From CAYFZR01 sp964347835 [NCBI: uncultured archaeon] (GTDB lineage Archaea > CAYFZR01), in NCBI GenBank assembly GCA_964347835.1, contig CAYFZR010000016.1, forward strand, positions 1 to 40,239: a stretch of DNA of 40,239 nt, read 5' to 3'. The notes under the pieces are model-generated. The model saw only the letters and a program-made list of their open reading frames with translations, was not told the DNA's origin and did no database searches. The position numbers and the translations under genes are program-made. Below are positions 34,889 through 40,239 of this stretch, piece by piece; the stretch's first letter is position 1; every line of letters starts with the position of its first letter.

Positions 34889-35467
34889 TTATCTGAATGG
34901 TATTTTTTCAAGGGGTATCCTTTGAATAACTTGATAGAGTTGTTGATTTATGGGAGGATACAAATTAAAGTAATAGTTAGCACCCAATGAAATGGAAAAT
35001 ACAAATGCGATAATTATTAGGATAGTGATCAATGTTAAGACCTTAGATTTCTTTTTCTTTGACATTATTGGTATTTCTCTCGTTCTAACTATCTTCTTTT
35101 CGATTTCATTTTCAATGTATTTGATTTCAAAGTCTACCGGGACAACTCCCACTTCTTTCGAGGCGACATCAACACGGAACTTCGCGGTTTCGGAGCCCTT
35201 TGGTTTTATTGCGTCTACGAATGCACGGTGAGAATCTGTAATGGATGGTCTCATAGCATCCGATTTTATCTTTACTTCTAATAATTCAGCGGTTTTTGTG
35301 CCGGAATTCAGTATCCTTACACTCAGCTTTACATCTTTTGCTCCGACGGTAATTTTTTCTGGACTCGAGGATATATCTCTCAGCTCTAGTTTTACCTCTT
35401 CGACCTCCGTAACTCCAATTTCTTCTTCTTTCTCCTCTATATCCTCGCCTATAACCTCTTCCATCAT
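34889..35467 (-). CDS. Membrane-anchored CARDB/COG1361-like beta-sandwich protein
   Basis: The 192-residue product starts with an acidic segment (residues 1-25), then an Ig-like beta sandwich (about 27-130) with KLSVRILNSGTKTAELLEVKIKS-type strands that resemble CARDB/COG1361 domains. A KKKKSK cluster, one membrane helix (VLTLITILIIIAFVFSISLG) and a 30-residue tail close it. There is no signal peptide, so by the positive-inside rule the beta domain would lie in the cytosol, which is unusual for this fold. It is divergent from atpI and not recognised as a named protein. Confidence 0.65.
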   Translation of the reverse strand: MMEEVIGEDIEEKEEEIGVTEVEEVKLELRDISSSPEKITVGAKDVKLSVRILNSGTKTAELLEVKIKSDAMRPSITDSHRAFVDAIKPKGSETAKFRVDVASKEVGVVPVDFEIKYIENEIEKKIVRTREIPIMSKKKKSKVLTLITILIIIAFVFSISLGANYYFNLYPPINQQLYQVIQRIPLEKIPFR

Positions 35468-35580
35468 GAATAGATAGTTCCCTTTTTCCTATTTAGAGTT
35501 TCCTATAAAAACCAAAAAAATTATATAATGTCTAATAATCCATTTATACCCTTAATTTGTAATAATTAGGAGTACAAAAA

Positions 35581-37578
35581 ATGTTAAGACCAACTCGTAT
35601 GAAAAAGGTGCAGGCAATTGTAATGGAAGACAAGTTGGACCCTCTACTAAGAGACTTAAAAGAGTTGGGAATAATTCACCTAATTGACGTCCACGAGGAA
35701 ATAGAATCCCATGATATGCTTAGAGATATCGGTATAGAAGTTCCATCATCTACTTGGGTAAGATATAAAACAGCAGGCCTTCTCTCTAAAATGAATAGAG
35801 TTTTGGAGGTTCTTCAATCCGCTAAGGAAGAAGAAAAAATCGGGAACAAGATAAAAAATATTTTAGAGGTAAAAGAGGTTGAAAAAATACCTATTAGAGA
35901 AACATCAGTCTCAGAACTTTATGAGGGTTTCGAAAAAAAGTTTAAAGACGTAGAGAAAAAAGTTTTACAAATTTCATCGAGACTTGAAGTTTTGAGAGAA
36001 GAGAGGAGCGATATTCTCACTTGCAAAGAGGTTGTATCCGTTTTGGAAAAGTTTGGTATAGGCCCCAAGTATCTGGAAAGCCTCAAGTTATTATACCTCG
36101 AGGTTGGAACAGTACCGAAAAATCAATTAAATGTTCTCAAATCAGAGGTTGAAAAAGCAACAGAAAATTTCCTCTATTTCTACTCAGGTGATGTCGATAG
36201 AAAGGCCTCGCTAATCATAATTATTAGTTTTTATGAGTATGAAAGCGACATAAGAAAAATTTTGCGTGCTAGGAGTTTTGAAAATCTGAGCATTCCTGAA
36301 AAAATTTGCGCTCTGGAATTAAGAGATGCAGAAAATCTCTTAAAAGAAAGAATATTGCACACGACTGAAGAAGAAGGTAAACTTAGGGAAGAATTAAGGA
36401 GAATTGCGAGAGATAATGAAAAAGAATTACTTACAATGAGAGAACAATTAGAAATAGAGAAAAATCTTGATGAAACGACCTCGCTATTTGGTAAGACCAC
36501 TAAGACATATTTGATAAATGGTTGGGTTCCATATAATTTAGCTAATAAGTTAAAGGAAATTCTCAATAATTCTACGAATGGATACGGCATCATCAGAATA
36601 GAAGAACCGAGAAGAGGCGATAATCCACCGATAATTCTCTCAAATCCTACGCCTTTAAAGCCCGTAGAGATCTTAACAGAAACCTATGGTTTGCCCAGTT
36701 ACGATAAACTTGACCCCACCTTCTTTATGGGAATAAGTTTCCCAGTAATATACGGGCTCATGTTTGGAGATGTTGGACAGGGACTTATAATAGCAATCTT
36801 AGGTTTCTTATTAGCATTTTATTTTAAATTTGGCGAAGTTATAGAAAAATTTGGCAAGATTATGCTTGCTTGCGGTATAATGGGTGTGCTGGGGGGTTTT
36901 TTATATGGAAGCGTATTCGGGTTGGAGATAATAGAGCCACTATGGCTTAGACCCCTTGAAAGCAGCATGAGTTTGGTGATATTCGCCTTCGTGATTGGTT
37001 TGATACAATTAAGTCTCGGTATAATATTAAATGCAATAAATCATATCGCGCACAAAGATTACTTGGAGGCTCTATTTCCTCCGTGGAGCCTTTCTGGCCT
37101 TTGGCTACTTTGGGGCGGCGCATTATTAATTATGAAACATGGTACAGACGTATTCGTATTATTAAAAGATATTTTAGCGATACCTCTTCTATACTTGCCT
37201 CTTTTGGTGATATGTGTTGGAACTAAGTACGCTGAGCATACTTCTATTGTATGGGGATTTTATGGCTCTTTCGAGGCTATAACGAGATATTTAGCAAACT
37301 GTATATCATACGTAAGGGTTACAGCAATTGCATTGGTACATGCAGCCTTATGTAGTGTAATGGTAATGGTAATGGGCATGGTGTCAATGGTACTTTTGAA
37401 ATTATTAATATTATTAATCGGAAATATCTTTATAATCGCAATAGAGGCACTTGTATCCTTTATACAGACCTTAAGGCTTCATTACTACGAATGGTTTTCC
37501 AAGTTTTACGATGCCGGAGGAATTAGGTTCGATGCGTTTAAAGCAATACGTAAATATACATTCTTAGCACCGTTGTGA
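35581..37578 (+). CDS. atpI: A-type ATP synthase subunit I (a-subunit homologue)
   Basis: Subunit I is the membrane stator that carries protons or sodium ions past the c-ring of the A-type ATP synthase. The 665-residue product has a long cytosolic N-terminal half with two coiled-coil stretches (about 85-320) and a C-terminal membrane domain with about seven helices. It shows FFMGISFPVIYGLMFGDVGQG and the essential arginine R579 in ISYVRVTAIAL. A TTATATAATG element around 35520-35529 gives a probable promoter. It is followed by atpK 56 bp downstream, but none of the E, C, F, A, B or D genes follows. Confidence 0.95.
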   Translation: MLRPTRMKKVQAIVMEDKLDPLLRDLKELGIIHLIDVHEEIESHDMLRDIGIEVPSSTWVRYKTAGLLSKMNRVLEVLQSAKEEEKIGNKIKNILEVKEVEKIPIRETSVSELYEGFEKKFKDVEKKVLQISSRLEVLREERSDILTCKEVVSVLEKFGIGPKYLESLKLLYLEVGTVPKNQLNVLKSEVEKATENFLYFYSGDVDRKASLIIIISFYEYESDIRKILRARSFENLSIPEKICALELRDAENLLKERILHTTEEEGKLREELRRIARDNEKELLTMREQLEIEKNLDETTSLFGKTTKTYLINGWVPYNLANKLKEILNNSTNGYGIIRIEEPRRGDNPPIILSNPTPLKPVEILTETYGLPSYDKLDPTFFMGISFPVIYGLMFGDVGQGLIIAILGFLLAFYFKFGEVIEKFGKIMLACGIMGVLGGFLYGSVFGLEIIEPLWLRPLESSMSLVIFAFVIGLIQLSLGIILNAINHIAHKDYLEALFPPWSLSGLWLLWGGALLIMKHGTDVFVLLKDILAIPLLYLPLLVICVGTKYAEHTSIVWGFYGSFEAITRYLANCISYVRVTAIALVHAALCSVMVMVMGMVSMVLLKLLILLIGNIFIIAIEALVSFIQTLRLHYYEWFSKFYDAGGIRFDAFKAIRKYTFLAPL

Positions 37579-37634
37579 AGTTACGATAGTATTATAATAC
37601 GTGGATAAAAGATAGGAATAAAAGGAGGGATTGG

Positions 37635-37982
37635 ATGAGAAAGATGTTAATGGGAGTAGTAATTCTAAACGCTATCTTAATATTGCTTTTAGTCTGTGCC
37701 ATACCAGTAGTAGCACAAGAAGAGGAAAAAATCGAGAGAATCGAGGGGCTCACCCTAGGAGATGGTTTAAGATACTTTGGAATAGCTATAGGAGCGGGTC
37801 TCGCGGTGGGTATTGCTGCATTCGGAGCAGGAATAGGTGTAGCTTCAGCAGGTTCAGCTGCCATAGGTGCTATAGCCGAGAAGAGGGAGATGGTTGCTTG
37901 GGGTCTTGTTATGGTGGCTCTTGCAGAAGGAATAGCTTTATACGGATTGGCAGTAGCGTTCATTTTAATTGGTAAACTGTGA
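37635..37982 (+). CDS. atpK: A-type ATP synthase subunit K (c-ring)
   Basis: The 115-residue c-ring subunit starts with a signal-like hydrophobic segment (residues 5-28, ending in VVAQ) before the two-helix hairpin. Helix 1 is glycine/alanine-rich (GIAIGAGLAVGIAAFGAGIG) and helix 2 carries the ion-binding carboxylate E98 in ALAEGIALYG. There is no glutamine in helix 1 and no serine or threonine directly after E98, both common in sodium-binding rings, so proton coupling is more likely. A GGAGGG ribosome site precedes the ATG. It is co-directional with atpI and the cytochrome lipoprotein. Confidence 0.93.
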   Translation: MRKMLMGVVILNAILILLLVCAIPVVAQEEEKIERIEGLTLGDGLRYFGIAIGAGLAVGIAAFGAGIGVASAGSAAIGAIAEKREMVAWGLVMVALAEGIALYGLAVAFILIGKL

Positions 37983-38030
37983 AAAAGCAGCGCATGCAAC
38001 TCGGCTCGCTACATCCCGGAGGAAGGCAGG

Positions 38031-38369
38031 ATGGAAAGAAAAATAGTAAAAAATAATCTGACAATTTTATTTATTCTCTTTTTGGTAATAGGCTTGTCTG
38101 GATGCGTTACATCAGTACCCCCAGCGAAGACTCCAGGTCCAGCCAAGGAACCACCTAAAGAATTGGCGACATCCACAGTGGATGCTAAGTCTCTTTTTGA
38201 GGAAAAATGCAGTATATGTCACAGCTTAGAAAGGCCAAAATCAAAGGAAAAGACTTACGACGAATGGGAAGCCACCGTTACGCGAATGAAAGATGTAAAC
38301 GGATGTCCAATAACGGATGAAGAAGCTAAGATTATCATTGACTACTTAGCGAAAAATTACGGTAAATAG
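38031..38369 (+). CDS. Mono-haem c-type cytochrome lipoprotein
   Basis: The 112-residue product has a basic N-terminus, a hydrophobic helix and a lipobox ending in LSGC (C25), so it should be a membrane-anchored exported lipoprotein. A Pro-rich linker (about 28-45) leads to a small class I cytochrome c domain with haem motif C60-S-I-C63-H64. M86 in TRMKD is the likely sixth ligand, and the closing helix is EEAKIIIDYLAKNYG. A GGAGGAAGG ribosome site lies upstream. It follows atpK by 48 bp and may be co-transcribed. It implies a cytochrome c maturation system elsewhere and an outward-facing electron transfer step. Confidence 0.88.
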   Translation: MERKIVKNNLTILFILFLVIGLSGCVTSVPPAKTPGPAKEPPKELATSTVDAKSLFEEKCSICHSLERPKSKEKTYDEWEATVTRMKDVNGCPITDEEAKIIIDYLAKNYGK

Positions 38370-38483
38370 GTATATCTGAATAAAAGAACTGCGTTTCAGT
38401 TACCCAATTTCAGTATAAAATGCATTAAAGCCCTACTATTACAGAATAAAATATATTAAAACCCCTTCTGTCCCATATGTATT

Positions 38484-38800
38484 TTATATGGGGGTGTAGA
38501 GAGGGGGTGATAAGGCAACGTAGCTCGTTACATCAAAACTTTGCACAAGAATCGAGATTCTTGGCATGCCAAAAATCTATGATTTTTGAGCATTTAAAAA
38601 AAAGTTTTATCAAAAAAACGGCAATCCGCAACTTTATCAAAAATTATTTTATAACGGCACAAGAGAGTCCTTTTCTAATCTAAATTTTATATGAGGGATT
38701 AGAAAGGGGGCGATGCACAATAATCGAAGATTATTGGCACGCCCAAAATCTATGATTTTGGTGCGTTACCCCCTTCTATGGGGTTTAGAAAGGGAGAAAT
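38484..38800. repeat. Intergenic repeat and hairpin cluster, second copy
   Basis: This convergent gap shares exact and near-exact blocks with 31226-31449 (26-bp, 31-bp and 36-bp matches listed there) and a further G-rich unit at 38775-38796. It also carries two copies of a double-hairpin unit: 38546-38588 and 38718-38761. Each has a stem ending in AATC...GATT with a GA or GAA loop, followed by a C..AAAATC-TAT-GATTTT..G stem. Another weak repeat, beginning TTCAGT, occurs at 38409-38433 and 38819-38843. No coding frame is convincing in 38370-38784. Confidence 0.8.
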
Positions 38801-39738
38801 AAGTTAAGATAGGATAAATTCAGTTTAAAATGTATTAAGACCCCCTCTAAAATGTAAGAAATAGAGAGCAAAAGTCCTGTGAGCAGGTGTATCTTTATCG
38901 TGAGAGCCATAGCAGGAATTAAATTCAAGGTGTCTTCATAGTATTTTTTTGCTATTTCCACGGCTTTTTTTGCATAAGGAATGGTAGCCAAGGCTATCAA
39001 ACTATAAATCGGGAGTATTCTCAAGACTACTCCTGCGAGAATACAAATATATGTAACCGAGAATAACAAGGCGTATCCTTCAACGGCCTTCTTTCTTCCT
39101 AATCTCACCACTAAATGTCTCTTTTCCACCTGTTTATCTGCATTGTAATCTGGAAATTCATTTATGAACAAAACGGTTGCTATTAAAATGCCTACAGGGA
39201 TAGAAGCGTATATTGGTTCGAATGAAATCTTTTGAGTCAATACATAATATGTTCCTAAGACGCATAAAGGACCAAAATTTAAACCCACAAACAACTCACC
39301 TATACCTCTGTTCATCAGGGAAATTGGCGGAGCAGAATAAAAATAACCAGAAAATACTGCTATAATTCCAATCACGAGTATAAAAACACCTCTTACGAAA
39401 GTAAGATATATTCCTATCAAAGAGCCTATCAAAAATAAAATTAAAGAAAAAACTAAGACTTCTCTGGGCTTCAAAAGTCCTGCGGGTAATATTCCACTAC
39501 CTCCGCTAAATGGAGTTTTTATTTCTACAAGTAAATCGTCCTTACTCAAAAAATCAAAGTAATCATTAATCACGTTTGTGCCAGCATGTAAAAACACGGC
39601 GCCGATTAACGCCAGAGAGAAATATGAGGGATGAAAAATACCCTGAGAAAATGCTATTGCGCCTCCGAGTATTACTGGAACTATTGTAGCGGTAAAAAAA
39701 GGTGCCCGAAGTTCCTTAATGTAGGTCATTACGTCCAT
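38785..39738 (-). CDS. UbiA/MenA-family prenyltransferase
   Basis: The 317-residue integral membrane protein attaches a polyprenyl chain to an aromatic acceptor. Motif 1, NDYFD (residues 58-62), and the second acidic motif NEFPDYNADKQ bind prenyl diphosphate through magnesium. GGSGILPAGLL and SAPPISLMNRGIGE resemble MenA (dihydroxynaphthoate prenyltransferase), so menaquinone or a related lipid electron carrier is likely; digeranylgeranylglyceryl phosphate synthase is less likely. About nine hydrophobic helices are visible. The last ~15 residues are encoded within repeat sequence. It faces the cytochrome gene across the repeat-filled gap. Confidence 0.85.
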   Translation of the reverse strand: MDVMTYIKELRAPFFTATIVPVILGGAIAFSQGIFHPSYFSLALIGAVFLHAGTNVINDYFDFLSKDDLLVEIKTPFSGGSGILPAGLLKPREVLVFSLILFLIGSLIGIYLTFVRGVFILVIGIIAVFSGYFYSAPPISLMNRGIGELFVGLNFGPLCVLGTYYVLTQKISFEPIYASIPVGILIATVLFINEFPDYNADKQVEKRHLVVRLGRKKAVEGYALLFSVTYICILAGVVLRILPIYSLIALATIPYAKKAVEIAKKYYEDTLNLIPAMALTIKIHLLTGLLLSISYILEGVLIHFKLNLSYLNLFLPF

Positions 39739-39862
39739 TCAAACCACACCATGGATCTTACAATTTTAGATATATAAATCTGAAAAACAAAAAAATTTTA
39801 AATTTTTTGCAACTCATCTTTCAAAAAACAAATCTTTATATATCTGAAAAAAAATAACAGTG

Positions 39863-39890
39863 TTATATAAAATAAACAACAAATTGTTGT
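39863..39890 (+). promoter_or_regulatory. TATA box with adjoining palindromic operator candidate
   Basis: TTATATAAAATA (39863-39874) is directly followed by the 15-bp palindrome ACAACAA-A-TTGTTGT (39876-39890), placed between the TATA box and the expected transcription start. A regulator bound there would block initiation; autoregulation by the winged-helix protein starting at 39929 is the simplest idea. Confidence 0.6.
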
Positions 39891-39928
39891 AAAATTAATT
39901 ACAATAAAAACACTGGTGGTGGTACTGG

Positions 39929-40201
39929 ATGGCCAAACCGAAAATAATCCTTTTTGTCAGCAGCGGTGGATCAACGAGAATTAATATTTTGAGGGCTTTA
40001 AAAAATTCGGATTACGGTTTATTGAATATAAATCAGATTTCAAATAAAATCGGCATGCAGTGGGGGACCGTGAAGTATGAAGTAGAACTCCTGAAAAGAG
40101 AAGGACTTATAGAAGAGATAGAATCAGACCTAAAAAGAACTAAAGTCTATAGGTTGACCGAAGACGGAAACGAATTATTTGACAGAGCAAACACTAACTA
40201 A
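39929..40201 (+). CDS. Small winged helix-turn-helix regulator
   Basis: The 90-residue protein is essentially one winged-helix domain: helix 1 INILRALKNS, HTH NINQISNKIGMQWGTVKYEVELL, and the wing ending in KRTKVYRLTEDGNELF. It resembles ArsR/PadR-like archaeal regulators without a ligand domain. No metal-binding cysteines are present. It is preceded by a TATA box and a perfect palindrome, and by a GGTGGTGG run 10-15 bases before the ATG that can serve as ribosome site. A long T-rich tract follows the stop. Its targets are unknown. Confidence 0.8.
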   Translation: MAKPKIILFVSSGGSTRINILRALKNSDYGLLNINQISNKIGMQWGTVKYEVELLKREGLIEEIESDLKRTKVYRLTEDGNELFDRANTN

Positions 40202-40202
40202 A

Positions 40203-40234
40203 ACTTTTTTTTTAAAAATTTTTTTGTTTTTCAT
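40203..40234 (+). terminator. T-rich terminator after the winged-helix gene
   Basis: Three T tracts of 9, 7 and 5 bases follow within 32 bp of the stop codon, the usual archaeal intrinsic termination signal. No strong stem precedes them. Confidence 0.6.
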
Positions 40235-40239
40235 AATGT

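Noticed and set aside
37631-37975. Arg/Ser/Cys-rich plus-strand frame overlapping atpK
   Set aside because: It is a frame-shifted reading of the atpK gene, with composition typical of a shadow frame and no ribosome site of its own.
38477-38683. 68-codon open frame within the second repeat cluster
   Set aside because: It is read straight through repeat units and hairpins and has no resemblance to a protein family.

Overview
The window is about 40 kb of AT-rich, densely coded archaeal chromosome. Archaeal identity rests on TATA-box promoters with leaderless or short-leader starts, RadB, Taw1, CTP-dependent riboflavin kinase, the proteasome beta subunit, A-type ATPase subunits and CCA-less tRNA genes. 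O-phosphoseryl-tRNA synthetase, methanogenesis marker protein 11 and a coenzyme B (aks) gene set point to an MCR-containing euryarchaeon. A mono-haem c-type cytochrome lipoprotein and a MenA-like prenyltransferase suggest a respiring, quinone- or methanophenazine-using lineage, such as a cytochrome-bearing methanogen, ANME or alkane-oxidising relative. The exact taxon cannot be fixed from this sequence.

Layout. Positions 72-15907 are mostly housekeeping genes in short operons: carA with a small trailing ORF; an F420-linked iron-sulfur beta subunit; radB-lysA; an exported coiled-coil protein with MscS and a DUF1152 protein; taw1-sepS-nfi-ribK-ribB; and grpE-dnaK-dnaJ. Positions 15908-20831 look accessory. 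They hold a candidate structured RNA, several membrane proteins, a UPF0282 metallo-hydrolase, a two-gene membrane module bounded by a 14-bp inverted repeat, an NTF2-like protein and an array of short perfect hairpins, ending at a CAT-anticodon tRNA.

Positions 20996-31158 form one tightly packed run of ten co-directional genes, many joined by ATGA overlaps: radical SAM, mmp11, radical SAM, an unknown cysteine-containing protein, aksA, aksD, aksE, aksF, a ThDP-dependent decarboxylase-like enzyme and a DUF362/ferredoxin protein. I read this as a coenzyme B side-chain pathway. It carries a candidate for the 2-oxosuberate decarboxylation step and iron-sulfur candidates for later steps. This is the most interesting system in the window.

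Positions 31159-40239 carry a DUF169 protein, a tRNA-Arg whose 5' end overlaps the psmB stop codon, a PIN/ATPase/KH protein, A-ATPase subunits I and K cut off from the rest of their operon, the cytochrome lipoprotein, the prenyltransferase and a small winged-helix regulator with a palindromic operator candidate. Two convergent intergenic regions (31159-31466 and 38370-38784) share a family of dispersed repeats and hairpins, including covarying stems. Other convergent gene pairs abut with no gap at all.
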